64,000 nt of DNA, taken from the NCBI RefSeq assembly GCF_015594725.1, contig NZ_JADNRC010000008.1, positions 1 through 64,000 on the forward strand, in the 5' to 3' direction. The DNA is from Flavobacterium sp. ALJ2. GTDB lineage: Bacteria; Bacteroidota; Bacteroidia; Flavobacteriales; Flavobacteriaceae. Numbering within the stretch: position 1 is the stretch's first letter; every line of letters begins with the position of its first letter. Below, piece by piece: positions 1-9,441 of this stretch. Under the pieces are notes generated by a model. That model saw only the letters and a list, made by a program, of their open reading frames with translations, was not told where the DNA came from and searched no databases. The position numbers and the translations under genes were made by a program.

Positions 1-379
1 TGTCTGATGTTTTCATTACACTTGTGCTTTAGTGTATCGCTATTTCAGGACGGGACAATTTTATGTTTAAAAAAGAATGCAAAAAGAAATGTATTTCTTT
101 CGCATAGCTAGGCGATGTGTGTTTTAAATAAGTAAAAGATCTTTATTGAGAGTTCAAAAAGCCTGTTGAATTCTTGCATCCATGTTTGGATCACTTTATG
201 ATGTAAATATTCAGAAATGTGATTATAAAATTATTTTTGATTGCAAGTTTTAATCTAAAAGATGTAACATTTTTTTTAAATTTAGACCAATATTGTTACA
301 TGCTTAGATGCGATAATAAATAACATTTTATTTAAAATAATAACAATAAGTTTGTGAAACAATAAAACCTTATTTAAAA
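1..379. other. Intergenic region upstream of the M13 peptidase gene
   Basis: I see no credible coding frame here. A short antisense frame that runs from this region into the peptidase gene has no recognisable protein content. One TAnnTTTG-like element (TATTTTTG, 232-239, plus strand) could be a Bacteroidota -7 box for the peptidase gene, but no convincing TTG lies at the usual distance upstream and the leader would be about 130 nt. The end of the preceding gene is not visible. Confidence 0.4.
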
Positions 380-2440
380 ATGAAAAAACACAATAGTAAG
401 AATTTGCTATTTGCAATTCCTGCAATATTAGGATTTGCAATGTGCCAGGCACAAAGTCAGGCACCTTCAGTACCAGGCATTGACGTGTCCTTGATGGGTA
501 AAAATGTAAAACCAAACGAAGATTTTTTCCGTTATGTAAATGGCACTTGGTTGTCAAAAACCGAAATCCCTAGTGATAGGACAACTTGGGGGAGTTTTAA
601 TGAGTTGCTGAAGAAAACAGATGCAAATTCACTAGCTATTTTAAAAGAGGCGTCGAAAAACCCAAAATATAAATCAGATACAGATCAAGGGAAAGCAATA
701 AACCTTTTTAATGCGATACTAGATACTGTTGGAAGAAACAAACAAGGTATTACACCTTTAAAGCCTTATCTTAAAAAAATAGAGGCAATAAAAAATACTG
801 CCGATTTAGAGAAATTCTTAATTGAAATGGAACCTATCGGTGGAATTGGTTTTTTTGGAGTATATGTAAGTGCTGATGATAAAAATAGTACCAAAAATTC
901 AGTAAGTCTTGGTTTAGGAGACTTAGGTTTGCCAGATAAAGATTATTATACAGCAGAAGATAAAGATTCTAAAGAAAAACGTGAAAAATACGTGCTCCAT
1001 ATAGCTAGAATGCTGCAGTTTATCGGGGAAAATCCAGCAGTAGCTAAACAAAATGCTGAAAAAATTCTAGCGTTAGAAGTCGAAATGTCTAAACCAAGAT
1101 TAGATAGAGTAGAACGTAGAGATAATAGGTTACTGTACAATCCAACTTCTATTGCCGATTTGCAAAAAATGACACCAACCATCAATTGGAAAAATTATCT
1201 TTCGGGAATTGGATTGGCTAAAGTTGATACAGTTATAGTATTACAACCAAGATATATGAAAGCTTTAGAAACTGTTTTTAAAGAAAATAAAGTAGCAGCT
1301 TGGAAAGAATATATGAAATGGTCTTTACTAAGAGCTACTGCATCCCAATTATCTACAGAAATTGAAATTGCAAATTTTGATTTTTATGGAAAAACACTAA
1401 CAGGAGCAATCAAACAACGTCCACGTGAAGAAAGAGCACTTCAAGTGGTAAATCAAACAGTTGGAGAAGCATTAGGTAAATTATATGTAGAGAAACTATT
1501 TCCAGCAGAAGCTAAAATAAAAGCTCAAAAAATGATTCAAAATGTGATCTTAGCATACCAAAATAGAATAAATAATTTAACTTGGATGTCTGCTGAAACA
1601 AAAGTTAAAGCGAATGAGAAATTAAATAAGATTACTGTAAAAATTGGTTATCCAGACAAATGGATAGATTATTCAGCTTTACAAATTAAAAGTCTTGCAG
1701 AAGGTGCAAGCTATTTTGATGACATGAGAAGTTATTCTAAATGGAGTTTTGAAAAAGGGCTTTCCGATTTGAATAAACCAGTAGATAAAACAGAATGGGG
1801 AATGTCTCCACAAACTGTAAATGCGTATTACAATCCATCCTATAATGAGATTGTATTTCCAGCAGCAATATTACAACCCCCTTTTTATAATTACCAAGCA
1901 GATGAAGCCGTAAATTATGGTGGAATAGGTGCAGTAATCGGACATGAAATTTCTCATGGATTTGATGACTCAGGAGCACGTTATAACGCAGATGGAAACC
2001 TAGTTGATTGGTGGACAGAAAATGATTTGAAAGAATTCACGAAATTAGGAACAGCACTTGCAGATCAATATAGTGCTTTAGAGCCACTTCCTGGAATTCA
2101 TGTAGATGGTAAGTTTACTTTAGGTGAAAACATAGGCGATCTAGGTGGAGTCAATGCAGCTTACGACGGATTACAAATGTATTTGAAAGCAAATGGAAAT
2201 CCTGGATTAATCGACGGATATACTCCAGAACAACGTTTCTTTATTTCTTGGGCAACAGTTTGGAGAACTAAATCACGTGATGAAGCTTTAAAAAATCAAG
2301 TAAAAACAGATCCGCATTCTCCAGGAATGTACCGTGCTTATGTGCCAATTCAGAACATGGATGCATTTTATGAGGCATTCTCTATTAAAAAAGGAGATAA
2401 AATGTATATAGAACCAGAGAAAAGAGTGAAAATCTGGTAA
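380..2440 (+). CDS. M13 family (neprilysin/PepO-like) zinc endopeptidase, exported
   Basis: A 686-residue peptidase, the usual length for bacterial M13 enzymes (PepO/neprilysin type), which cleave oligopeptides outside the cytoplasm. The N-terminus has a basic start and a hydrophobic stretch ending near MCQAQSQA, consistent with a signal peptide. The zinc site is HEISH at residues 522-526, with the third ligand in GENIGD (E583, D587). The NAYY segment upstream and the C-terminal basic residue plus tryptophan are typical of the family. The gene stands alone and is followed by a strong hairpin terminator. The family assignment is certain; the physiological substrate is unknown. Confidence 0.95.
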   Translation: MKKHNSKNLLFAIPAILGFAMCQAQSQAPSVPGIDVSLMGKNVKPNEDFFRYVNGTWLSKTEIPSDRTTWGSFNELLKKTDANSLAILKEASKNPKYKSDTDQGKAINLFNAILDTVGRNKQGITPLKPYLKKIEAIKNTADLEKFLIEMEPIGGIGFFGVYVSADDKNSTKNSVSLGLGDLGLPDKDYYTAEDKDSKEKREKYVLHIARMLQFIGENPAVAKQNAEKILALEVEMSKPRLDRVERRDNRLLYNPTSIADLQKMTPTINWKNYLSGIGLAKVDTVIVLQPRYMKALETVFKENKVAAWKEYMKWSLLRATASQLSTEIEIANFDFYGKTLTGAIKQRPREERALQVVNQTVGEALGKLYVEKLFPAEAKIKAQKMIQNVILAYQNRINNLTWMSAETKVKANEKLNKITVKIGYPDKWIDYSALQIKSLAEGASYFDDMRSYSKWSFEKGLSDLNKPVDKTEWGMSPQTVNAYYNPSYNEIVFPAAILQPPFYNYQADEAVNYGGIGAVIGHEISHGFDDSGARYNADGNLVDWWTENDLKEFTKLGTALADQYSALEPLPGIHVDGKFTLGENIGDLGGVNAAYDGLQMYLKANGNPGLIDGYTPEQRFFISWATVWRTKSRDEALKNQVKTDPHSPGMYRAYVPIQNMDAFYEAFSIKKGDKMYIEPEKRVKIW

Positions 2441-2453
2441 TTTCAATTGTAAC

Positions 2454-2491
2454 AAAATAGGGGCAGTTTATTCAAAGCAGCCCCTATTTTT
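2454..2491 (+). terminator. Rho-independent terminator after the M13 peptidase
   Basis: A GC-rich stem, AAAATAGGGGC paired with GCCCCTATTTTT, follows the stop codon closely and ends in a T run. The A-tract on the 5' side could let it also work for the convergent SDR gene. Confidence 0.85.
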
Positions 2492-2541
2492 ATGTAAATA
2501 GAGTCTCTGCACCTTTGCCTATAAGGACATCTGCACCTTTT

Positions 2542-3366
2542 TTATGGCTTTTTTGCAAAAGTATAATGGAGTACATTTTCTATTTTAGCACTCGATATTA
2601 TCTTTTTAGTGCTTTCTTTCTCATGAATGAATTTAGGTAAAGCCAAATTTTGTTCCCTTGCTTTTTGAGTATAGTATTCTTCGCGGGAAGGGTGAAAAGG
2701 AGCAACAGCATTATATATCTGATCCCATGAGTTTGATTCTATTATTTTCAGAATAATACCTATACAATCTTCTAGGTGTATAAAATTGATTGGCGCTTCA
2801 GGGTTTTCAATGTTTTCTTTTCCAGCTAGAAATTTTATAGGGTTTCGGTCTTCACCAATTAAACCTCCAAAACGTAGTATTGTAGTTTTAAAATTGGTAT
2901 TCCTTAACAAAAGAATTTCGGAAATAGCTAGTTGCTTGCCACTTTCAGAATCAGCATTAGTTTTAGTTTCCTCAGTTACCAATACATTGTTTTCACCATA
3001 AACAGATGTTGAACTTATAAAAAGTACTTTTTCGATTGTTGATTCTTCAATAAACGGAATTAAAAAAGCAATTTTGTCTACAAAACTCTCCGTATTATCA
3101 CCACGCAATTTGGGCGGGATATCGATAATAAGAATAGAGCTTTCGTTTAAAAAAGAATCTATTTCGAGTGATAAGCTTTTGCCGAAAAGGGAATTAACTT
3201 CGTTAAGATTGATATTTATTAAAAACGGATTAATCCCAGATTCTTCTAATAACGCTATTTTTTCTGATGTGGTTGTAGATCCTTTTACCGAAAAATCTTT
3301 TGCTATCATTGCTTTTGCTAAAGGAAATCCAAGCCATCCACAACCTAAAATACTAATTTTTGTCAT
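2542..3366 (-). CDS. SDR-family NAD(P)-dependent epimerase/dehydratase-like protein (YeeZ-like)
   Basis: A 274-residue Rossmann-fold protein. The N-terminus MTKISILGCGWLG holds the GxGxxG dinucleotide motif at residues 8-13. I start it at this methionine rather than one ten codons upstream because the beta-strand and glycine motif sit at the expected distance from the end. The pattern resembles YeeZ-type atypical short-chain dehydrogenases, whose substrates are not established. It lies 19 nt after the M28 peptidase gene on the same strand and is probably the last gene of that operon. No nucleotide-sugar genes are nearby to suggest a substrate. Confidence 0.8.
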   Translation of the reverse strand: MTKISILGCGWLGFPLAKAMIAKDFSVKGSTTTSEKIALLEESGINPFLININLNEVNSLFGKSLSLEIDSFLNESSILIIDIPPKLRGDNTESFVDKIAFLIPFIEESTIEKVLFISSTSVYGENNVLVTEETKTNADSESGKQLAISEILLLRNTNFKTTILRFGGLIGEDRNPIKFLAGKENIENPEAPINFIHLEDCIGIILKIIESNSWDQIYNAVAPFHPSREEYYTQKAREQNLALPKFIHEKESTKKIISSAKIENVLHYTFAKKP

Positions 3367-3385
3367 TTTGTTTTTAAATTCAAAA

Positions 3386-5782
3386 TTAAGGAACAATTAC
3401 AGTACTCGGTTTCAAATTTTTATTTGCAACATTCAAACTATCCTTAGAGATTGTTACAGTTGAGGTTGAATCCAAAACGACTTTCGAAGGTTTTATTTTT
3501 TCCTTAATAACAACTGCGTCATTTAGCACAAAAGGAGTTGGCATCATCCAAGAAGCTCTTTTGTTAACATTAAGCAATGGGTTGGTCAATAAGTCAAATG
3601 AGCTCTCTATTAAAGTCATGTCAAAAACGGTTTTAGTATCAATACTAAATTGCATTATAAGCGGTTCGTTATTAATAACATAATAACTCAGGACTTTAGC
3701 GCCCTTTCGTGCCAATTGATCCCCTTTTTGTCCAAGCGAAGCTGTTCCGTTTGCTTTAAAATTATTGAAAGTCATTTTTGTATTGCCAAAAATATCGTAA
3801 CGGTTTACATTTCTGTTAGGAGTAATTTTAATTTTTAAATATCTTGTATTTCCTTTAATGCTATCCAAAAGGAAACTAACTGTAGGTTTGGATAAGTTTA
3901 TTTTTGGAGCGTCGGCGCTGTATGTAAATCCAGAACTGTATTTGCTAAACAGTGGAAGGTTGTTTAAAGCAATGGCATCTTTTGGATCTTGACCTAAGTA
4001 CTTCTTAGTCCACTCATCTAAGTTAATATCATAGGTTGCCCATTTAGATGTATTATTATCTGCATTATAGATGTACAATAAGCTATTCGATTTTGCTTTT
4101 CCGTTTTCATAGCCAGAAGTATAGCCTCCCCAAGCAAAACACGCGATAGAAGCTATAAAAAAGAGTAGCGCCCAAATTCCCTTTTTTAGGAATGAACCGA
4201 AAATAGGAAGTAATAACCCGAAGGTTAGAACAGTTAGAATAGCACTTCCAAAAAGAACTTTTAATCCTAAGCCAATTGGAAACATATGAATAAATGGAGC
4301 AATAATTAATAAAGCAGGAATGCTAAATAAAAGACTAATAAATAAATTCGTTTTTTGTGTAACTACATAAATTGCAAATAGAAACAATCCGAAGTAAACA
4401 GGAATGATTAAAAAACCTGCGCCTTTTAAACTATATGCCAGTATTGCATTAATTATTATCCATAAGAATAATGGGGCAATAAAATGGTTCATTGTTATTT
4501 TTGCATCAGAGAAACTATTGTAAAAAGAAAAACAAATACCAATTGTCAATAGTACAAAAGCGGCGATATAGACATGGCCATTATAGGTAAAGCCATTTAG
4601 CAAGTCATTGTACTGAGGATAAATTTGTAAAATGATTTTCCAACCTAAAAAAGTAACAAGACCAGCAATAGCGATAGCTCCCATTAAAGGGACAAAGCCT
4701 CTGAATATTTCGCTGAAGGTGATAATTTTTTTAGCTTTTCCTATAAAAATTAATAGCACAAAAAGGCCTAATGCAATAAGAGTCATTGGTAAAACCCATG
4801 CAAAAGGGTAGTTTATAAATGTAAATGGAATGGTAAAATAAACAAAGTCTTCTGCAGTTGGAGCCTGATTTAAATTTGCATTCGAAAAATATTTCATCAA
4901 AGGCATTAAGTAACTGCCTTGATGGGTTAGACTAGTTTCGTTTAAATGAGCAAGATCATCTTGTTGGGTATGATAATTAAAATGGTCATCTATAAAAGCA
5001 AAATTAAATCCTTGGATATCACCTTGTTCTCTGAAAACAGTTAAGTCGGTATCATTAGGTAGCATTTTGTAAATACTGTACATAAGCGAGTTTGATACAG
5101 GATAAGTTGTTTTTGCTTCAGCAAATTCTTTAACCAGTCCAGCGTTTCCGCTATTAGTTTCCATCAGCATATAGCTAGGACCAGAAGTACCACGAGCTTC
5201 AAAATTTAATACTAAACCTACGTCTTTTGCCCATTGATGTTGCGTTACAAAAAGAGCAGCACCGTTTAAGCCTAATTCTTCAGCATCGGTAAAAAGGATG
5301 ATAATATCATTTTTGTGTTTTTCCTTACTGTATAAAAAAGCACGGATACCTTCTAAAATAGTAGCTACTCCCGATGCATCATCGCTTGCGCCAAGAGAAA
5401 CTGAATGAGGCGCACTGTCATAGTGAGAGAGTAATAACAAAGCTTTGGTATTATTAGACCCTTTAATGCGCGCCATGATGTTTTTTGATTTCACCAAATT
5501 CCCCCAGTCACTTAATGTAAAGCCTTCCTGAACGGAAGTTTCTAATCCAAGTTCTTTTAATTCCGATTCAATATACTGTACGACTATTTCATGATTTGCC
5601 GAACCAACATAATGGGGTTTTTTAGCAATTTCTTTTACATGAGATAAAGCTCTGTCAGTTGAAAACTCGGCAAGTGCTTCCTCTCTCTTAGGAACCCATT
5701 GTGGTTTGAGAGTAACATAAATAAAAGCTAGCACAGCAATAATGACTAGAATGGATAAAACGAAATGGATGTTTTTTTTCAT
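3386..5782 (-). CDS. M28 family zinc aminopeptidase with multi-spanning membrane C-terminal region
   Basis: A 798-residue membrane peptidase. One N-terminal transmembrane helix (about residues 4-24) is followed by an M28 catalytic domain whose metal ligands are visible: SHYD (H120, D122), GASDDASG (D134/D135) and FTDAEELG (E168/E169). From about residue 320 to 560 there are eight or so hydrophobic segments, then a soluble C-terminal domain. This architecture resembles Fxna/ERMP1-like and YwaD-like M28 enzymes, with the peptidase domain in the periplasm. It sits 14 nt downstream of a small zinc-ribbon gene and 19 nt upstream of an SDR gene, so the three are probably cotranscribed. Substrate unknown. 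Confidence 0.9.
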   Translation of the reverse strand: MKKNIHFVLSILVIIAVLAFIYVTLKPQWVPKREEALAEFSTDRALSHVKEIAKKPHYVGSANHEIVVQYIESELKELGLETSVQEGFTLSDWGNLVKSKNIMARIKGSNNTKALLLLSHYDSAPHSVSLGASDDASGVATILEGIRAFLYSKEKHKNDIIILFTDAEELGLNGAALFVTQHQWAKDVGLVLNFEARGTSGPSYMLMETNSGNAGLVKEFAEAKTTYPVSNSLMYSIYKMLPNDTDLTVFREQGDIQGFNFAFIDDHFNYHTQQDDLAHLNETSLTHQGSYLMPLMKYFSNANLNQAPTAEDFVYFTIPFTFINYPFAWVLPMTLIALGLFVLLIFIGKAKKIITFSEIFRGFVPLMGAIAIAGLVTFLGWKIILQIYPQYNDLLNGFTYNGHVYIAAFVLLTIGICFSFYNSFSDAKITMNHFIAPLFLWIIINAILAYSLKGAGFLIIPVYFGLFLFAIYVVTQKTNLFISLLFSIPALLIIAPFIHMFPIGLGLKVLFGSAILTVLTFGLLLPIFGSFLKKGIWALLFFIASIACFAWGGYTSGYENGKAKSNSLLYIYNADNNTSKWATYDINLDEWTKKYLGQDPKDAIALNNLPLFSKYSSGFTYSADAPKINLSKPTVSFLLDSIKGNTRYLKIKITPNRNVNRYDIFGNTKMTFNNFKANGTASLGQKGDQLARKGAKVLSYYVINNEPLIMQFSIDTKTVFDMTLIESSFDLLTNPLLNVNKRASWMMPTPFVLNDAVVIKEKIKPSKVVLDSTSTVTISKDSLNVANKNLKPSTVIVP

Positions 5783-5796
5783 GTGGTATTTGGGGG

Positions 5797-6144
5797 CTAA
5801 AGTTCTTTCTTAACAAGCATAAAATAATCGTTCTCCAAAGAACGGTATCCCTGATCATATAAAAAATAGTAGGTGTTTCCGGTTTTGGTTTCCAGAATAT
5901 TGGTAATAAATTCAAAATCAAATCCTTTACTGAGCATTTTACTTCTTGTAGTTTTTGATTTTCCTTCGGTATTTAGTTCTGACAATATGCGATAGTTTTT
6001 TCGTAACTTGTTGTTTACGTTACGCATAAAGTTTGAACTGTCTTTGTTCATTTTATTATTATAAGCATTGCGGCAATTGTCGGAGCAGAATTTTTTATCC
6101 TCTCTGCCTACAATTTTTTCAGAGCATTCCAAGCATTTTCTCAT
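5797..6144 (-). CDS. Small zinc-ribbon protein (DUF2116-like N-terminus)
   Basis: 115 residues. Four cysteines, C4, C7, C20 and C24, form a CxxC-x12-CxxxC zinc ribbon of the kind found in DUF2116-like proteins (FCSDNCRNAY pattern). The remainder is charged and helical with no catalytic motif. It is the first gene of the operon with the M28 peptidase. Such small proteins are widespread and uncharacterised in Flavobacteriia; a nucleic-acid or protein-binding role is only a guess from the zinc ribbon. Confidence 0.8.
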   Translation of the reverse strand: MRKCLECSEKIVGREDKKFCSDNCRNAYNNKMNKDSSNFMRNVNNKLRKNYRILSELNTEGKSKTTRSKMLSKGFDFEFITNILETKTGNTYYFLYDQGYRSLENDYFMLVKKEL

Positions 6145-6317
6145 GGATTTACTTTTTATACTATTAATTCAGCTGGATTTGTTTTGTTATTTTGAGCGAA
6201 TAAATAGTTTTATTTTGTTAACATTGTTCCTGCTTTTGTCTTTATCTCTCCACTGCGTTACGAGGATATTGGCTCTATAAGGGCTAATGAGGATTCTTGT
6301 TTCTCTTATCCTATTTC

Positions 6318-7847
6318 TTATGAATTTAATTTTTTAACTTGATATAGATCATGTCGGCGGTCTTTCAAAATTCGAACGCTACCATGTTCGTGAATGTCTT
6401 TCAGTAAATCTAAATCTACATCAACAATAAGTGTCATTTCTGTATTAGGTGTTGCTTCGGCTTTTATTCCGTTGCTAGGAAATGCAAAGTCCGAAGGTGT
6501 AAAAACGGCAGCTTGAGCATATTGAATATCCATATTATTCACCTTAGGTAAATTACCAACACAACCAGCAATAGCAACATAACATTCGTTTTCTATAGCT
6601 CGAGCTTGTGCGCAATGTTTTACTCTAATATAGGCATTTTGAGTATCAGTTAAAAAAGGAACAAATAAAATATTCATACCTTCATCTGACATGATTCTCG
6701 AAACCTCAGGAAATTCGACATCATAACAAATCAGAATTCCTATTTTGCCACAATCAGTATCAAAGGTTTTAATTTCAGAGCCTCCTTTCATTCCCCAATG
6801 TTGTACTTCGTTCGGGGTAATGTGTATTTTACGATACATCTCGGATGTTCCGTCACGTTTGCACAAAAAACCAACATTGTATAAATTACCGTTTTCCATA
6901 TAAGGCATACTACCAGTAATAATATTGATATTATAGGAAATAGCAAATTCTTGGAAACGTTTGCGAATAGGGTCAGAGTGTCTTGCTAATTCACGTATTG
7001 CTTCAGCTTCAGATAAATGATTGTAATCGGCCATAAGAGGCGCTATAAAAAGTTCAGGGAATAAAGCAAAATCACTTCCGTAACCCGAAACAACATCGAT
7101 AAAAAATTCCGATTGCTCAAAAAGAGCTTCTATATTGTTTAATTGGCGCATTTGCCATTGTATTAATCCAATTCTGATAATGCTTTTGTCTAGATTGATT
7201 AACTTAGGACTTTCATCATAATAAACATTATTCCATTCTAGTAAAACTGCAAACTCCATTGAAGCTTCATCGCCTTCCAGATAATTTTTCATGATTCGGA
7301 TAACGTGAAAATCATTACTTAACTGAAACGAAAGTACAGGATCGTGTAATTCTTTATGTTTTACTTTATCTATATAATTTTTTGGAGACAATTTTTTAGC
7401 ATGTTGAGCATAATTAGGAATTCTGCCAGCAAAAACTATTGCTTTTAGGTTCAGTTGCTCACATAGCTCTTTTCTGGCATCGTATAAACGTCTCCCTAAA
7501 CGCAATCCGCGGTAATTAGGATGAATAAAAACATCAATTCCGTACAAAATTTCCCCATTTTTATTGTGAGTCGAAAATGTATAGTCGCCTACGATTTGAA
7601 GATAATTATGTTTTTTGTCAACTAGCTTTTCGTCTACAATGAGTGATAATGCAGATCCAACTACTTTACCATCTACAAGAATCACCAATTGACCTTCAGG
7701 GAAAATCTCAAGCAATTTTTCAATATGTTCTACTCTCCAGTAAGAGTCCGCCATTGCGGGGTAAGATTCTACCATAGAATTCTTAAGCTGTTTGTAATCC
7801 TCAAATTCTAAATTTCGTAATTCTACTTTATTAATTTTGGCCTGCAT
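6318..7847 (-). CDS. Bifunctional GNAT N-acetyltransferase / carbon-nitrogen hydrolase
   Basis: A 509-residue two-domain fusion. Residues 1 to about 210 are a GNAT acetyltransferase, with an acetyl-CoA loop RGLRLGRRLYDAR near 113-125. Residues 222-509 are a nitrilase-superfamily amidohydrolase with the full catalytic triad: E265 in FPELF, K340 in YRKIH and C374 in ILICYDVEFPE. Proteins of this architecture are known across bacteria as GNAT/carbon-nitrogen hydrolase fusions; the substrate is unknown. The gene is monocistronic between two intergenic gaps. Length and both motif sets are complete, so it should be active. Confidence 0.93.
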   Translation of the reverse strand: MQAKINKVELRNLEFEDYKQLKNSMVESYPAMADSYWRVEHIEKLLEIFPEGQLVILVDGKVVGSALSLIVDEKLVDKKHNYLQIVGDYTFSTHNKNGEILYGIDVFIHPNYRGLRLGRRLYDARKELCEQLNLKAIVFAGRIPNYAQHAKKLSPKNYIDKVKHKELHDPVLSFQLSNDFHVIRIMKNYLEGDEASMEFAVLLEWNNVYYDESPKLINLDKSIIRIGLIQWQMRQLNNIEALFEQSEFFIDVVSGYGSDFALFPELFIAPLMADYNHLSEAEAIRELARHSDPIRKRFQEFAISYNINIITGSMPYMENGNLYNVGFLCKRDGTSEMYRKIHITPNEVQHWGMKGGSEIKTFDTDCGKIGILICYDVEFPEVSRIMSDEGMNILFVPFLTDTQNAYIRVKHCAQARAIENECYVAIAGCVGNLPKVNNMDIQYAQAAVFTPSDFAFPSNGIKAEATPNTEMTLIVDVDLDLLKDIHEHGSVRILKDRRHDLYQVKKLNS

Positions 7848-8020
7848 ATTGTGAGATTTTCCTCAAATATAATGAATTATTTCCATTTACAAACGCTTAC
7901 AAGTAGTTACAGTCGAAAGTAATTAGTTACCAACCGATTAGCCTTAAATCATGTTGCATCTTTGCCTTGTTGATTTCAGGGTGATTTCAATATTATATAA
8001 ACATTTAAATAGTATAAGCC

Positions 8021-8356
8021 ATGAGTACATTAAGAAACAAAGTACAGTTAGTAGGAAACGTAGGAAACGATCCAGAAATTAAAAACCTTGAAGGTGGTAA
8101 AAAGTTAGCCAATTTAATAATTGCTACAAATGACAGGTACACCAATGACAAAGGAGAAAAAGTAGAGCAAACAGAGTGGCATCGTCTTGTTGCTTGGGGG
8201 AAAACTGCTGAAGTTGTCGAAAAATATGTCGTTAAGGGTAGAGGAATTGCAATTGAAGGGAAATTAACTCATCGAAGCTATGATGATAAAAATGGTGAAA
8301 AACGCTTTATAACCGAAGTTGTTATAACCGAACTTCTCTTGTTAGGAAATAAATAG
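8021..8356 (+). CDS. ssb: Single-stranded DNA-binding protein, short form without the acidic C-terminal tip
   Basis: 111 residues forming one OB-fold: MSTLRNKVQLVGNVGNDPEI at the start, then the EWHRLVAWGK and GRGIAIEGKL segments characteristic of bacterial SSB. The usual glycine-rich linker and acidic DDDIPF-like tip that recruits partner proteins are missing; the protein stops at LLLLGNK directly after the fold. It may be a secondary SSB paralog rather than the essential one, since Flavobacterium genomes often carry more than one. A hairpin terminator follows, so the gene is monocistronic. Confidence 0.9.
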   Translation: MSTLRNKVQLVGNVGNDPEIKNLEGGKKLANLIIATNDRYTNDKGEKVEQTEWHRLVAWGKTAEVVEKYVVKGRGIAIEGKLTHRSYDDKNGEKRFITEVVITELLLLGNK

Positions 8357-8375
8357 AAAAGTACTGTAAATATTT

Positions 8376-8411
8376 AAAAGCCCTATAAGATTCATTTTAT
8401 GGGGCTTTTTT
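8376..8411 (+). terminator. Rho-independent terminator after ssb
   Basis: AAAAGCCCTATAA pairs with TTTATGGGGCTTTTTT, followed by T residues. The rest of the roughly 300-nt gap up to the DUF4136 gene (about 8412-8657) is AT-rich and shows nothing I can identify. Confidence 0.85.
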
Positions 8412-8657
8412 GCGTCTTTGTTTTAGGGTAATTAGTAGTGATTCAGTTCATTATGAATACTATTTAATCAGTTTTATTCCTGCCAATTAGATAAAATAAT
8501 TTACCTTTAATAAAAAAACAACTTAGATTTAAGGATACTTACTACTTATAAATCAAGTATTTTAAGCAAGAATCTCCTCTTCATCATTGGTTTGATTATT
8601 TATTTAAGAGTTTAATAGTTTGCTAATATTTTAATAATCACTTTAAAATTTAATAAA

Positions 8658-9233
8658 ATGAACACAAGAAGAAAAGCCTTATTGATACTACCAATTATAG
8701 TTTTGAGTTTAATTTATAGTTGTGGTCCATCTGTAAAAGTCACAAACGATTATGATCGATCAGTTGATTTTTTGCAGTATAAAACATTTGCAGTTTATGA
8801 TTTAAAAGCACAAGAAGGACAAATGAGCCAGTTGAATGCTGATAGAGTGACAAATGCGATTCGAGTTGAAATGATTAACAAAGGGTTTGCAGAAGTGATT
8901 ACTAATCCTGATTTAAAAATTAATGCGGTTACAATTTTAAAAGACAAAAAAAAGGTTACGTCAAATTCTGATTTTTATGGATATGGCGGGATGTATCGTC
9001 CGTATGGATATTGGGGCGGAGGCATGATGACAGGTGTAACAAGTTATAATACGTATGATTATGTCGATGGGTCTTTGATAATAGATATAGTTTCTGCTAA
9101 AACACAAAAGCTGATTTGGCAAGGAATAGGTAATACCGAACTGGATAAAAGACCAGATAATCCAGATGAATTTATAAGTTCTTCGGTTAAGAAAATTTTA
9201 GCTGGTTTTCCTCCAGGATCAAGCATAAAATAA
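8658..9233 (+). CDS. DUF4136 domain lipoprotein
   Basis: 191 residues. A lipoprotein signal, with the hydrophobic stretch ILPIIVLSLIYSC, places the modified cysteine at residue 22. The body has the DUF4136 pattern: an early VTNDYDRSVDFLQYKTFAVYD strand pair, a central glycine/tyrosine-rich loop (YGYGGMYRPYGYWGGG) and a C-terminal LIIDIVSAKTQKLIWQGIG segment. DUF4136 proteins are envelope lipoproteins of unknown function. It is followed by its own hairpin terminator. Confidence 0.9.
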   Translation: MNTRRKALLILPIIVLSLIYSCGPSVKVTNDYDRSVDFLQYKTFAVYDLKAQEGQMSQLNADRVTNAIRVEMINKGFAEVITNPDLKINAVTILKDKKKVTSNSDFYGYGGMYRPYGYWGGGMMTGVTSYNTYDYVDGSLIIDIVSAKTQKLIWQGIGNTELDKRPDNPDEFISSSVKKILAGFPPGSSIK

Positions 9234-9263
9234 TATGCTGTAGCATAAACGTTGTCAAACCTG

Positions 9264-9298
9264 AGACTGTCTGAAAAGTAATTTTTAGGCAGTCTTTT
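9264..9298 (+). terminator. Hairpin terminator after the DUF4136 gene
   Basis: AGACTGTCTGAAAA pairs with TTTTTAGGCAGTCT, followed by a T-rich tract. The stem contains small mismatches, so it is somewhat weaker than the others in the window. Confidence 0.7.
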
Positions 9299-9441
9299 GT
9301 TTTTGTAGGTTTTTATAGATTAACAAAAAAATTATAAAAACATTAACGGTTTAATTCCAAACAATCTGTTTTATATTTAATTGATTTGTAACAAAAAATA
9401 AATTATCACCACTAATTTATCAAAATCATTAAATAATTATT

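Noticed and set aside
282..557. Antisense 91-codon frame at the start of the M13 gene
   Set aside because: It overlaps the real gene in reverse, with hydrophobic low-complexity content and no plausible start region.
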